A program made the translations under genes and the position numbers. The notes under the pieces are model-generated. The model made no database searches. It was given only the letters and a program-made list of their open reading frames with translations, and had not been told where the DNA came from. This document shows, piece after piece, positions 18,204 through 28,081 of a stretch of 64,000 nucleotides of DNA (position 1 is the first letter of the stretch; each line of letters starts with the position of its first letter). This stretch comes from Streptomyces sp. P3 (GTDB lineage Bacteria > Actinomycetota > Actinomycetes > Streptomycetales > Streptomycetaceae): the NCBI GenBank assembly GCA_016893485.2, contig JAFEKX020000001.1:8449501-8513500 (forward strand), read 5' to 3'.

Positions 18204-19968
18204 GTGGAGATCAATCGCAGAAGCGTCATCCGAGCGTCACGGGCGCCGCAGCCCTGGCCACGTTCGGAATCGCCGAGGGCACGGCGGCCACGGCCTACGC
18301 CGCCGCCTCGTCGTCGGGCGGTTCGTCGAGCCGCTCCGCGAGCACGTCCGCGGCGTACTCGCTGGAGTTCGACCCGACCGCGTGGTCATACGACGCGACG
18401 AACGACGTGTACTACCAGGTCGGGAAGGTGTACGTCGCGAACCCGGCGGCGACGGACTACGAGAACCTGTCGATCTACGTCCCGGGCGCCTATCTGACGG
18501 CCACGGCGAACAGCGACGGGACGACGTACACCGCGAGGGCCGACCCGAAGGGCACGGTCGGCCAGTACTCGGGACGCACGGCGCCGATCGTGATCCCGGT
18601 GAACACCCCGGCTACGCCCAGCAGGCGCCGGCCACGTCGTACGGCTACACCAGCGTGTCCGCGTACCTCGAAGCCGGGCTCATCTACGTGTGGCCGGGGC
18701 TGCGCGGCCGGGACAGTTCGACCGGCACCCGCTCCGACGCGGCCCCCTGGGGCGTGACCGACCTCAAGGCCGCCGTCCGGTTCCTCCGGTACAACCGGAA
18801 CGTCCTGCCCGGCAGCACGGACGACATCGTCCTGTTCGGCATGAGCGGCGGCGGCGCCCAGGACACCGTGGCGGGCACGTCGGGCGACAGCCCGCTCTAC
18901 GTCCCCTACCTGCGCACGATCGGCGCCGCGATGGAGGACGGCGACGGCCGTCCCCTCAGCGACGCGGTCGCCGGTGTCATGGCCTGGTGCCCGATCACCG
19001 ACCTGCACGAGGCCAACCTGTCCTACGAGTGGAACATGGGCCAGTTCGCCTCGACCGGCACGCGCGCGTCGACCACGTGGACCAGCGCCTACTCGGCGGA
19101 CCTCGCGAAGGCCTGGCCCAAGTACCTCAACCGCCTCGGCCTGCGCGACGAGCAGGGCGAGCGCCTCGAACTGACCCCGTCCAGCAGCGGCACCCACCTG
19201 GCCGGCAGCTACTACGACCACCTGATCGGGGTGATCACCACCTCGTTGAACAACTTCCTGTCGGACAACACCTTCCCGTACACCATCACGACGATGGGCG
19301 GCCCGCCCGGATCGGGTTCGACGGGCACGTCGACGACGTACGAGACGGTCGACGACTACATCGCGTACCTCAACTCGGCCAGCACGTGGGTCACTTACGA
19401 CGCCACGACCAACACGGCCACGGTGTCCGGCCTCGAAGGCTTCGTCAACAGCCAGAAGAACGCGAACAAGCCGGTCGGCGCGTTCGACGGGTACTCCCGC
19501 GGGCAGGGCGAGAACAGCGTCTTCGCGATGGGGCTCGACCTTCCCTCGCACTTCGCGCCGCTCACGCGCGACGTCATCAAGGCGAACCAGACCGCGTACG
19601 CCACGTACTCCGACTGGAGAGCCGACTACGGATTCGCCGCGTACGACAGCGACTTCGCCAAGAAGGACAGCGTCGGCAAGGACATCGTCTGGCGGGGCGA
19701 GGCGTACAACCCGCTGTACTTCCTCTCGCCCGCCTTCGACGGCTACCGGCAGTCGCGGGTGGCTCGGCACTGGCGCATCCGCACCGGCATCATGCAGGGC
19801 GACACGGCCAACACCACTGAGATCAACCTCGCGTTGGCCTTGCGGAACTACGGCATCCGTGACGTCGACTTCGCCACCGTGTGGGCCGAGGCGCACACGA
19901 TGGCCGAGCGCACCGGCGACCCGACGGCGAACTTCATCACCTGGGTGAAGTCCGTCATCAAGGACTGA
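18204..19968 (+). CDS. Tat-exported tannase-like esterase (subtype B)
   Basis: Secreted alpha/beta-hydrolase, about 588 residues, resembling bacterial subtype B tannases. The GTG at 18204 follows an ideal AAGGAGG (18190-18196), seven bases away. The signal peptide has a twin-arginine motif (INRRSVIRA) and an Ala-rich core. The nucleophile is the Ser of LFGMSGGGAQ near residue 215. Family-type segments WCPITDLHEAN and EWNMGQ follow. The likely acid is the Asp of MQGDTANTTE and the His that of WAEAHTMAER near the C-terminus. Frame breaks near 18237 and 18605 each need one base. Hydrolysis of galloyl or related aromatic esters is inferred from the family. Confidence 0.82.
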
Positions 19969-19984
19969 CGGCCGGTTCGGCCTC

Positions 19985-20022
19985 CCGGGCGCCTGACCAA
20001 CTCCCTTCGCTCAGGCGCCCGG
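19985..20022 (+). terminator. Hairpin terminator after the tannase-like gene
   Basis: CCGGGCGCCTGA (19985-19996) and TCAGGCGCCCGG (20011-20022) form a perfect 12-bp stem with a 14-base loop, starting 16 bases after the stop codon. There is no T-run, which is common for streptomycete terminators. Confidence 0.7.
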
Positions 20023-20065
20023 TAGCGCACCGCAGGCCCCGGCAGCACGCTCCCGTCCGCGTGTC

Positions 20066-20670
20066 ATGACTTCGATCGACGGACCGCTGCTCCTCGAGAC
20101 GGCCGCCAAGCATGGTGTTCCGGCGTCTGTCGTGCGGGAGTTGACGGCCCGGACGCGGCCGTGTCTCTACCTGGTGCGGCACGGCGAACTGCCCGAGCCG
20201 AGCCGAGAGAACGCCCGCACCGCCGTCCGAACAGGTGGAATCCCCGCACTTCCGGACGGGGTCAACTGGCCGGACGGACGTGAGCCGTTGGTGCTGAGCG
20301 TCGACTGCGCGGTCCTGCTGCAGGGCGCCCTGGACATCGAACTGCCCGCCGAAGGGCACCTGTTGTTCTTCACCGAGGTCGAATACCCGCCGGAGCAGTC
20401 GGCGTTGCTGCACATACCCGCCGGAGCACCCACCACCGGACGCCCCGCCGGCGACATCAGGGTCTACGAGCCACGCACCCTGTATCCCGTGCCCGGCCTC
20501 TCCTTCGACGGCGAGTCGGACGGCGCCCCGCGGACCATGGCGCTTCGGCCGTCGCCCCGGTGTCCGCGTGCAGCTCGGCGGATTCTCCGACTCCTGGGAC
20601 ATGGCGCCGGACACGGGAGGAGATCGCCGCCGGGGAGTACGGCGGGCTCGTGTACGAGCAGCCGTGCTGA
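20066..20670 (+). CDS. DUF1963 (YwqG-like) protein, frame-broken
   Basis: Cytoplasmic protein of the DUF1963/YwqG family. From the ATG at 20066 the first 155 residues are in frame, with GGIPALPDGVNWP (family-typical entry motif) and GHLLFFTEVEYPP. After about 20535 the frame changes at least twice; VQLGGFSDSWDMAPD and REEIAAGEYGGLVYEQP are found in the other frames before the TGA at 20670. The family is normally 230 to 280 residues, so the C-terminus may be truncated or further indels hide it. The function of the family is unknown. Confidence 0.65.
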
Positions 20671-20851
20671 CCGCTCGCCGTCGCGTTCCGTGGCCGGTCC
20701 ACGCACCGGCCCGCCCCGATCCACCGTTTTCTTGCCCGGCTCTTCCCTCCTCCGATGAACCTCGCCGCTCCCTTTCACCTCTACGACATGTAGTGGAGGT
20801 GACCCCGGCGTGAACTGCCGATCGCCGGAACGGAACGAGGAGAAGGACGCC

Positions 20852-22603
20852 ATGGAAGACGGTCCCCGTGCCGGCGGCGGTCTGCGGCTGAGGCCGCAGG
20901 ACGCGCCCTCCACGGCCGGTCCGCCGCGAGCCGGGGCGCTCGCGCCCGACCCGGCCGCGCCGCAGCAGCTGCACCGGGGATGACACTGATCGCCGCGATC
21001 AGCCTGTTCATCGGCACCCGCGGCGCCTGGACGAAGGCGATGACCTCCCATCCGCCCGTCGCCGGGATCATCTCCGTCTGCTACGCCGGGATCCTGATCG
21101 CGGGCGTCCTCGCCCTCACCACCCGCACCCGCCGCACCCTCACCCGGGTCGACGCGGGCGTCCTGCTGCTCGCCGTCGTCCTGGTGCTCTGCGGCTACTG
21201 GCTCGACCACGCGGGCACCGACGAGGGCGTCCTCACCGCCCAGGCCGCCCACGAGATCCTGCGCGGACACCCGATCTACGGCCAGCCCTGGCCGTGGCTC
21301 TTCGACAGCTCCTCGGTCGGCATCACGAAGACCATGTCCGGGGGCGCCGACTACACGTACGGCTACCCGCCTCTGACCGCGCTGCTCGCCGCCCCCGTGC
21401 ACGCCGTGATCCACTCGACGGCCGCCGCCACCCTCGTCACCACCGCCGCGCTGCTCGGCGGCGCCGTCCTGCTGTGGCTGCTGCTGCCCGCCCCTGGCGA
21501 TCGGGTGCCACCGCCGTATGCCTCGGCTTCGGCTTCCTGCCGGGCTACGCCTACTCCGGCTACCCGGCCGTCCTCGCCCTGGTCCTCCTGATCCCCGTGG
21601 TGGTCCGCTGGACCGACACCGGAGCCGGCGGCCGGCTCGGACTCCCGGAGTGGTCCAGGCCCTCTGCCTCGGCGCGGCCTGCGCGAGCCAGCAACTCGCC
21701 TGGTTTCTCACGCCGTTCCTCCTCGTTGGCCTCTACGCCGTCCGCCGCGGCGAACTCGGCCCGAGGCCCGCCCTGGCCGTGGTCGCCCGCTACACCGGCA
21801 CCGCCGCCCTCACCTGGGCCGCGATCAACGCCTACTTCGCCACCCAGGACTTCCCCACCTGGCTGCACGGCCTGCTGCTCCCGCTCACCCAGAAGGCGAT
21901 CCTGCACGGCCAGGGCCTCATGGGGATCTCGTACTACTTCACCGCGGGCAGCAGGCACCTCGACTACTACTCCTACGCCAGCCTGCTGCTCCTGCTCGGC
22001 CTGCTCGCCGCCACCCTGCTCTTCGTGCGGCGGCTCGGCCCGGCGATCACCGTGCTGCCCTGGCTGAGCTTCTACCTCGCCACCCGGTCCCAGGACGGCT
22101 ACTTCCTGATGATGACCCCGCTGTGGCTCGCGGCGGCCGCCACCGTCCCCACCGCCGCGCTCGCCTCGGCCTGGCGGCCCCGCATCCCGCGCCTGACCGG
22201 GCACCGGGCCAAGGCCGTCCTCGCGGCGGCGCTCGTCGCACCCGCAGTGCTGTGCGCGACCGTCGCCGCGGCCAGTGCGCCACCGCTGCGGATGCACGTC
22301 ACACCGAGCTTCGTGGAGCGGGCCGGCCACCGGGACATCACCCGCCTCGCGGTCCGGGTCGTCAACATCACCGGCACCCGGCTCACCCCTCACTTCGCCA
22401 GCCGCTTCGGCCAGGGCGCCTCGAACTGGTGGAGCGCCTCCGACGGACCGCACACCCTCGCCGCACACGCCTCCGCGACCTACGTCGTACGGCCACCGGG
22501 CGGTGTCCGGCGGGCGCCCGGAGGGTCGGACCCGCACTTCTACCTCATCGCCGTCACCGGTACCCCGATGACCATCACCACCGCACGGATTCCGCTCAGT
22601 TGA
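20852..22603 (+). CDS. Multi-pass membrane protein, GT-C glycosyltransferase-like
   Basis: About 585 residues with a roughly 43-residue hydrophilic N-terminus, then about ten hydrophobic segments and a C-terminal extracytoplasmic domain of about 100 residues. The ATG at 20852 follows GAGGAGAAGG. Between the first membrane helices lies DHAGTDEGVLTAQAA, an acidic first-loop pattern like GT-C enzymes that use polyprenyl-phosphate sugars. This assignment is inferred from topology and the loop, not from a recognised family. Frame breaks occur near 20980, 21490 and 21650. The neighbouring LCP gene suggests a cell-envelope glycopolymer role. Confidence 0.65.
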
Positions 22604-22790
22604 CCGAGTTTGACGTAAAAGGATATCCCGTAAATGAGAAAGGCCCTGCGGGGTTCTCATCTGAGATTGTTATATTGCGCAACCACGCAAGAGAGACGGG
22701 AACCCCGCCTCTCCCGACCCGACACGGCCGCGAGCCCCAGGCCGCAGCTTCGACGGCCCGACCGGCCCGACCGTTATGTGGGAGTGCCAG
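22604..22790. promoter_or_regulatory. AT-rich leader with inverted repeat before the LCP gene
   Basis: A 187-base spacer with unusually AT-rich parts (ACGTAAAAGGATATC; TTGTTATATTGC). GCGGGGTTC (22648-22656) and GAACCCCGC (22700-22708) are perfect 9-base inverted arms 43 bases apart, enclosing the TTATATT segment and the palindrome TTGCGCAA. It probably holds the LCP promoter and an operator or leader structure. Confidence 0.4.
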
Positions 22791-24524
22791 ATGACCGACC
22801 TCGGGGACGGCCCCGTGGGACACGCCACGCGCAGCCGCACACGAGGGGTGCCCAGGCCGCGTGCGGGTGACACCGACGAGCCCCTGCCCACCGGCGGCCG
22901 GGCCGCCGCCCGCGCCGCGGCCCGCCAGGCCCCCGCGCGGCGGCTCCCGCGCACGCGGACGCGCCGACACGCGCCGCCGCGCCAAGCCGACCCCGCGAGG
23001 CAGACGAGTGCTGAAGATCAGCGCGATATCCCTGTCCGCGCTGATCCTGGCCACCGCGGGCGGCGGCTGGTGGTTCTACGAGCACCTGAACGGCAACATC
23101 AACAGCATCGCGATCGACGACGGCGCGGGCGGCAAGGAGAAGGCCGACGCCTTCGGCCGCACGCCGATCAACCTCCTCGTGATGGGCAGCGACGCCCGCA
23201 GCAGCGCCACCGACTGCAAGCTCGGCGGCGGCTGCTCGACGACCGGCGTCCAGACCGGCAACGGCAACGCGGACGTCGAGATGGTGGTCCACATCTCCGC
23301 CGACCGCTCGAACGCCACCGTGATGAGCATCCCCGCGACACCATGACCCAGGTCCCCGCCTGCAAGGACCCGGACAGCAGCCAGTCGACGGCCGGCTACT
23401 ACGGCCAGATCAACAGCGCCCTGCAGTACGGCCAGGAGTGCCAGGTCAAGACCGTCCACCAGCTCACCGGCATCACCATCGACCACTTCGTGCAGATGGA
23501 CTTCTCCGGCGTGGTGAAGATGTCCGACGCGGTCGGCGGCGTCTCCGTGTGCGTCGACGCCGACGTCTACGACACCTACTCGCACCTGAAGCTCGCCAAG
23601 GGCACCCACACCCTCAAGGGCGACGCGGCGCTCGAGTTCGTCCGCTCCCGGCACGGCTTCGGCGACGGCAGCGACCTCGGCCGTACCGTCTCCCAGCACC
23701 TGTTCCTGAGCGCGATGATCCGCAAGTTCAAGAGCGCCGGCACGCTCACCGATCCCCAGGCGGTCTACAACCTGGCCGACGCCGCCACCAAGGCGCTCAC
23801 CGTGGACACGGGCCTCGGCACCGTCAAGAAGCTGATCGGGCTCGCCGCGGACCTCGACAAGGTCCCGACGAAGCGCATGACGTTCACCACGATGCAGACC
23901 GGCGCCGACCCGAGCAACGCCGACCGCGTGGTGCCCGCGGCGGCGGCCAAGAGCCTGTTCGCGACGATCGCCAACGACCAGTCGCTGACCGGCTCGAACG
24001 GCAAGAAGTCCGCCGCGGCCACCGCGACCGCCACGGCGGCGGCCGTCCCCGCCGCGCAGATCGCCGTGACGGTGGAGAACGGCACCAGCATCAGCGGGCG
24101 CGCCTCCACGGTCGCGACCTCGTTGATAGACGGCGGCTTCAGCTCCGGCACCACCACGGGCAACGCCTCCGTCAGCGCCACCTCGACCACGCTCACCTAC
24201 GGCTCCGGCCAGAAGGCCGAGGCACAGACGGTGGCCAAGGCGATCGGCCTCGCCTCCTCGCACCTCAAGCAGGGCACCGGCACCGGCCTGACCCTGGTGA
24301 TCGGCACGGACTGGCCCAGCGGCACGACGTACCCCGGCGGCGGCTCGTCCCCGGCGCCCGCCGACACCAAGGCGGCCACGTCCAACGCCCAGGCCGCGAC
24401 CGCCGACCAGTCGAAGTCCTGCGCGAAGGTCAGCCGTTACAAGACGGTCAGTCTCAACGGCGTCCCGATGACCCCGACCCAGGCGTACCGGGCGGCGACG
24501 AACAAGAAGGACTCGGACGCCTGA
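22791..24524 (+). CDS. LytR-CpsA-Psr (LCP) family cell-wall glycopolymer ligase
   Basis: Membrane-anchored LCP protein, about 578 residues, that by family transfers glycopolymers from lipid carriers to peptidoglycan. Order: Arg/Pro-rich cytoplasmic N-terminus, one membrane helix (ISLSALILATAGG, near residue 75), the LCP domain with LLVMGSDAR and the pyrophosphate-binding FVRSRHGFGDGSDLGRT, and a C-terminal LytR_C domain (near residues 420-510) with TVENGTSISGRAS. The start is the ATG at 22791 after GGGAG. Frame breaks near 22960 and 23337 each need one base; the second falls inside the usual catalytic segment SIPRDT. The last 60 residues are Ala/Thr-rich. Confidence 0.88.
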   Translation: MTDLGDGPVGHATRSRTRGVPRPRAGDTDEPLPTGGRAAARAAARQAPARRLPRTRTRRHAPPRQADPARQTSAEDQRDIPVRADPGHRGRRLVVLRAPERQHQQHRDRRRRGRQGEGRRLRPHADQPPRDGQRRPQQRHRLQARRRLLDDRRPDRQRQRGRRDGGPHLRRPLERHRDEHPRDTMTQVPACKDPDSSQSTAGYYGQINSALQYGQECQVKTVHQLTGITIDHFVQMDFSGVVKMSDAVGGVSVCVDADVYDTYSHLKLAKGTHTLKGDAALEFVRSRHGFGDGSDLGRTVSQHLFLSAMIRKFKSAGTLTDPQAVYNLADAATKALTVDTGLGTVKKLIGLAADLDKVPTKRMTFTTMQTGADPSNADRVVPAAAAKSLFATIANDQSLTGSNGKKSAAATATATAAAVPAAQIAVTVENGTSISGRASTVATSLIDGGFSSGTTTGNASVSATSTTLTYGSGQKAEAQTVAKAIGLASSHLKQGTGTGLTLVIGTDWPSGTTYPGGGSSPAPADTKAATSNAQAATADQSKSCAKVSRYKTVSLNGVPMTPTQAYRAATNKKDSDA

Positions 24525-24536
24525 CCGCTGGGACGG

Positions 24537-25019
24537 CTACGACCTGACGACGCTCTCGGCGGTCCAGGTGATGTGCGGGGATCGACCCGCGCGCACAACG
24601 GACCGCCGTTGGCGTCGGTCAGCCCGAGCCGCCCGACCAGCAGCCCGTCGGACGCGGCGGCGGCCAGCACGTCGTCCGGCACGGAGTCGAGCATGAGCTT
24701 GGCGCGCCGGAACATCGTGAAGACCCCGGCCGCGTCGACCGTCCCCACGACAGATACACGAACCGCAGGCCCATCCGGTGCTGGACATAGGGGCCCGTGA
24801 CCACGACGCCGTCCGGCGTGGCCTCCGCCGCGCACTCCAGTGTCCAGCTCGCGGAGGCGGCGTCCCCGGCTGCGGGTCGAGGAGTTCGGCCGGCCGGTCC
24901 CGGCGCTGCACGGCGACATGGACGTTGTCGTACGTCGCGACGGGCTTGTCGGCGGGAGCGGGAAAGGTACGGCCGGGCAGCTCGACGGCGTCGATACGAA
25001 TGCGCATACGGCCCATCAT
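24537..25019 (-). CDS. DUF5990 family protein
   Basis: Small cytoplasmic protein of about 160 residues, an actinobacterial family of unknown function. Recognisable blocks, spread over three frames: MRIRIDAVELPGR and NVHVAVQRRDRPAELLD, then WTLECAAEATPDGVVVTGPY, RFVYLSWGTVDAAGVFTMFR and RAKLMLDSVPDDVL, ending HITWTAESVVRS. Frame breaks near 24865, 24750 and 24580. Three ATGs compete (25019, 25016, 25007); 25019 has the best-placed purine-rich site. It converges with the LCP gene, 12 bases apart. Confidence 0.72.
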   Translation of the reverse strand: MMGRMRIRIDAVELPGRTFPAPADKPVATYDNVHVAVQRRDRPAELLDPQPGTPPPRAGHWSARRRPRRTASWSRAPMSSTGWACGSCICRGDGRRGRGLHDVPARQAHARLRAGRRAGRRRVRRAAGRAARADRRQRRSVVRAGRSPHITWTAESVVRS

Positions 25020-25078
25020 GCCGCCCTCGCCCTCCGCACCCTCAGTCGGTCAAGGGGAGACGGCCGTGCCGACGCCCC

Positions 25079-25928
25079 CTACGACAGCCGGACCACGTCC
25101 ACGCCCACAACCTCGGCGGCACCGCCCAGCCGCACGCCCGAACCGCCCCGCGCCGACGCGGTGATCGTGGCGGGAGCGCCGAGCGAGTCGCCCATGTCCA
25201 CGGTGATCGCGGGGACGCCCCGGTCGGCCAGGTCGGCGGCGAGGCAGGCCGTGCTGTTGGCGTTCGCGATGTCCTCCGGGACACCGATGGACGGCGCGAA
25301 CATGCGCGCCGCGATCCGGCCCGGGCCCGCCTCCACCGAGTAGACGTAACAGCCGAGGAACCCCAACCGGTCGCAGACCGCCCGGAGTTGACCGACGTCC
25401 GGGGCGAGCGCGGTGAGCGCGGCAGGTGCCGTCACCGGTACCAGCAGCCGCGCCCGCCCGACCGAGGCGACCCGCGCACCGGGCGCGAGCGTGTCCGGGG
25501 TGACGCCCAGCGCGGGGAGGACGAGCCCGCACTCGGCGGCGGTCGGCTCGCGCAGCTCGACGGGGCCCGCCGTGAACGCGGCTCGGAAGAACGCGTCCTC
25601 GCGTACGGCCCAGCCCGCGAAGTCGCGCCCCGCCGCCCGCAGCGTGCCCCGGTACTCCGTGCCCCCGGCCCGCTCCGCGAGGAAGGCCAGCGCGGCGACC
25701 GTGCCGTGGCCGCACGCGGGCAGTTCGCCCTCGGCGGTGAAGAAGCGCAGGGACGCGGCCGACCCGCGTCGGGCGACGAAGACGGCGTGCGACGTCCCGG
25801 CGAGGACCGGCACCCGCCGCCGTTCGTCGTCGCTCAGCGGCGTCTCGTCCAGTACCGCCGTCGGGCTCCCGCCCCGCCCCCTCCCGCAGGCACGAGCGGA
25901 CGATCGTGACGGGCAGTCGGCTGATCAC
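25079..25928 (-). CDS. PhzF-like protein lacking the usual catalytic Glu
   Basis: PhzF/diaminopimelate-epimerase fold, about 283 residues. The GTG at 25928 encodes VISRLPVTIV; one frame break near 25863 joins it to the rest. Fold hallmarks: RFFTAEGELPACGHGTVAALAF, and near the C-terminus ANANSTACLAADL in place of the DPATGSA motif. The segment that in PhzF carries the catalytic acid (SETAF) reads GTSHAVFVA here, with His at that place. It may use another residue or have lost the isomerase reaction. The cytosolic role is unknown. Confidence 0.78.
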
Positions 25929-26010
25929 ACCGGAACCGTACTCCCGCACGCCGCGGCCCGACCTGCGGTGCTGACGGCGTGTGGGCGCGGCAGCGGCCGT
26001 ACTCCTCGCT

Positions 26011-26040
26011 ATGTTCGGTCACAACATCAGACATTCGGAG
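26011..26040 (+). promoter_or_regulatory. Conserved operator-like element shared with the paralogous operon at 41009
   Basis: ATGTTCGG-N8-TCAGACAT runs into the ribosome site TCGGAG, five bases before the ATG. The same 30-base layout, ATGTTCGA-N8-TCGAACAT then GTGGAG, precedes the paralogous permease gene on the minus strand (40980-41009). A shorter hairpin ATGTT-N7-AACAT (26011-26027) is also present here. Conservation of position and arms suggests one repressor controls both operons. Confidence 0.6.
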
Positions 26041-26045
26041 CAAAA

Positions 26046-27089
26046 ATGCCAAAAACGGATGAGCTGCTTGATGTGACGGAGACGGTGTTCCCGGCCGCCG
26101 TCCGCCCACCCGAGCGACGGCGCCGCCTTCTCCGCAGGCCCCCGCCGACCGCGGCGGTCGTGAGCGCGCTCGGCCTGGCCGCGGCCGTCCTCGTGCTGTC
26201 GGGAACGCCCTGGCTGAACGACCCCGCCGTGGCGGCCTGGCGAACCGTCTGTCTGGCCATCACCGTGCAGGCGCTGCCCTTCCTGCTGCTGGGCACCGCC
26301 CTGTCCGGGGCCATCAACGCCTTTGTCCCGGCGGACCTGTTCACCAAGGTGCTGCCCAAGCACCCCGCGCTCGCCGTGCCGGTCGCCGGGGTCGCGGGAG
26401 CGGTCCTGCCCGGCTGCGAATGCGCGTCCGTGCCGGTCGCCAACAGCCTGATCCGGCGGGGTGTCACCCCGGCCGCCGCGTTCGCGTTCCTGCTCTCGGC
26501 GCCCGCGATCAACCCGATCGTGCTGACCGCCACCGCCGTCGCCTTCCCGGGCAGCCCCGCCATGGTGCTGGCCCGGCTGCTAGCCTCGCTCGCCACCGCC
26601 GCCGTCATGGGCTGGCTCTGGCTCTGGCTGGGCCGCGAGGAGTGGCTGCGGCCCGTCGTACGGCACACCGGACACCGGTCGGGCCACAGCCGCTTCACGG
26701 AGTTCCGGCTCGGCTTCCAGCACGACTTCCTGCACGCCGGCGGCTTCCTCGTGCTCGGCGCCATGGCCGCGGCCACCTTCAACGTGACCGTCCCGCGCTC
26801 GGTGCTCGACACCTTCTCCGGCTCGCCCTGGCTGTCCGTGCTGTTCCTGGCCGGTCTCGCCGTCGTCCTCGCGGTCTGCTCCGAGGCCGACGCGTTCGTC
26901 GCCGCCTCGCTCACCGGCTTCTCGCCGACCGCGCGGCTGGCCTTCATGGTCGTGGGCCCGATGGTCGACCTGAAACTGATCGCCCTCCAGGCGGGCACCT
27001 TCGGCCGGGCGTTCGCGGTGCGCTTCTCCACCGCGACCACCGTCGTGGCCGTGGCCGCCAGCGTCCTGATCGGAGGCGCCCTGCTGTGA
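26046..27089 (+). CDS. YraQ/UPF0718 (DUF318) family permease
   Basis: Membrane permease of 347 residues, intact, with eight or more hydrophobic segments. The family-typical block PGCECASVPVANSLI (Cys-x-Cys near residue 125) and AFLLSAPAINPIVLTATAV are present, and a second conserved block is CSEADAFVAASL near residue 280. YraQ-type proteins are predicted metal or anion permeases; no substrate is proven. The ATG at 26046 has GGAG five bases before. The stop overlaps the next gene's GTG (GTGA). An almost identical gene order and sequence occurs at 39967-40974. Confidence 0.9.
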   Translation: MPKTDELLDVTETVFPAAVRPPERRRRLLRRPPPTAAVVSALGLAAAVLVLSGTPWLNDPAVAAWRTVCLAITVQALPFLLLGTALSGAINAFVPADLFTKVLPKHPALAVPVAGVAGAVLPGCECASVPVANSLIRRGVTPAAAFAFLLSAPAINPIVLTATAVAFPGSPAMVLARLLASLATAAVMGWLWLWLGREEWLRPVVRHTGHRSGHSRFTEFRLGFQHDFLHAGGFLVLGAMAAATFNVTVPRSVLDTFSGSPWLSVLFLAGLAVVLAVCSEADAFVAASLTGFSPTARLAFMVVGPMVDLKLIALQAGTFGRAFAVRFSTATTVVAVAASVLIGGALL

Positions 27090-27841
27090 AGCGCACCGCG
27101 CAAGTACCGCTCCTGGTCCTGACCGGCCTGGGCCTCCTGCACACCGCTCTCTTCACCGACCTCTATCTGCGCTACGTCAAGGAGGGCCTCCGCCCGCTCC
27201 TGATCATCTCCGGCGTCCTCCTCCTGCTCCTGGGCCTGGCACACGCGATGCTCGACCGCGGCCCCGCGAAGACGGAGGACCACGACCACGGCCACGAGGA
27301 CGAGCACGGCCACGGACACGGACACGACCACTCCACCGCGCCCCGCATCGCCTGGCTGCTCTTCCTCCCCGCCCTCAGCCTCCTCCTCTACGCCCCGCCC
27401 GCCCTCGGCGCCTACACGGCCTCCCACGCGGGCACCGAGGCCGTCAAGAAGCAGAAGGGGTTCGCCGCGCTGCCCGCGACCTCACCGCTGCCGATGACCC
27501 TCACGGACTTCACCACCCGGGTCCAGCAGGACAAGGAGCTGGCGATCAAGGGCCGCAGCATCGAGATGACCGGGTTCGCGACGCCGGTCAAGGGCGGCGG
27601 CTGGGACCTGACCCGGATCATCTTCACCTGCTGCGCGGCGGACGCCCAGACCGTCAAGGTCCACATGTACGGCACCCCGGCCCCGCCGGCGAACACCTGG
27701 CTGGCGGTCACCGGGACCTGGCACACGCAGGGCGCGCTCGGCACGCGAACCGCGGCGGCGGCCCTCGACGTCCACGCCACCCGGAACATCGCCCAACCGG
27801 TCAACGCCTTCACGGACGACCTGCCTCTGACACCGTCCTGA
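27086..27841 (+). CDS. TIGR03943-type (YcgQ-like) partner of the YraQ permease
   Basis: Membrane protein of 251 residues and intact. It has two N-terminal helices, a His/Asp/Glu-rich cytoplasmic or periplasmic stretch near residues 60-80 (GHGHGHDH) likely to bind metal, a helix ending in YAPPALGAYTA, and a soluble C-terminal domain with RIIFTCCAADAQ (conserved Cys pair) and an OB-like strand pattern. In many bacteria this family is encoded next to the UPF0718 permease, as here, with start and stop overlapping. By association it is the second subunit of a putative metal or anion transporter. Confidence 0.88.
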   Translation: MKRTAQVPLLVLTGLGLLHTALFTDLYLRYVKEGLRPLLIISGVLLLLLGLAHAMLDRGPAKTEDHDHGHEDEHGHGHGHDHSTAPRIAWLLFLPALSLLLYAPPALGAYTASHAGTEAVKKQKGFAALPATSPLPMTLTDFTTRVQQDKELAIKGRSIEMTGFATPVKGGGWDLTRIIFTCCAADAQTVKVHMYGTPAPPANTWLAVTGTWHTQGALGTRTAAAALDVHATRNIAQPVNAFTDDLPLTPS

Positions 27842-27865
27842 GACGGTCGCGCGAGTGTGAACTCC

Positions 27866-27903
27866 GGCCGGTGGCAGGGGAGTTGCGCATCCCCTCCGCC
27901 GGT
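27866..27903 (+). terminator. Imperfect hairpin after the permease pair
   Basis: CCGGTGGCAGGGGA and TCCCCTCCGCCGG can pair with few mismatches around an eight-base loop about 25 bases after the stop codon. It is a plausible terminator before the phospholipase gene. Confidence 0.4.
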
Positions 27904-28081
27904 CTCCACTCCGGTGACGCCGCCGGGCCTTCCCGCCGGGTTCACGTCCCGATCGCCTGCCACGTCCGAGAGTTAACGGGTCATTCGGGCACATCCGGTG
28001 TGAAGAGGGGGTCCACATGCCGATCCTCTTGTCATGAACCTGCGATCCGACGGGCGGATCGCGGTCTCATGGAGGTGTTGG

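Noticed and set aside
18490..19896. A 468-residue minus-strand open frame
   Set aside because: It lies entirely antisense to the tannase-like gene, which has a signal peptide, catalytic motifs and an ideal ribosome site. The antisense reading is Arg/Val/Gly-rich without motifs.
23076..24263. A 395-residue minus-strand frame
   Set aside because: Antisense to the LCP gene, whose domain motifs are clear.
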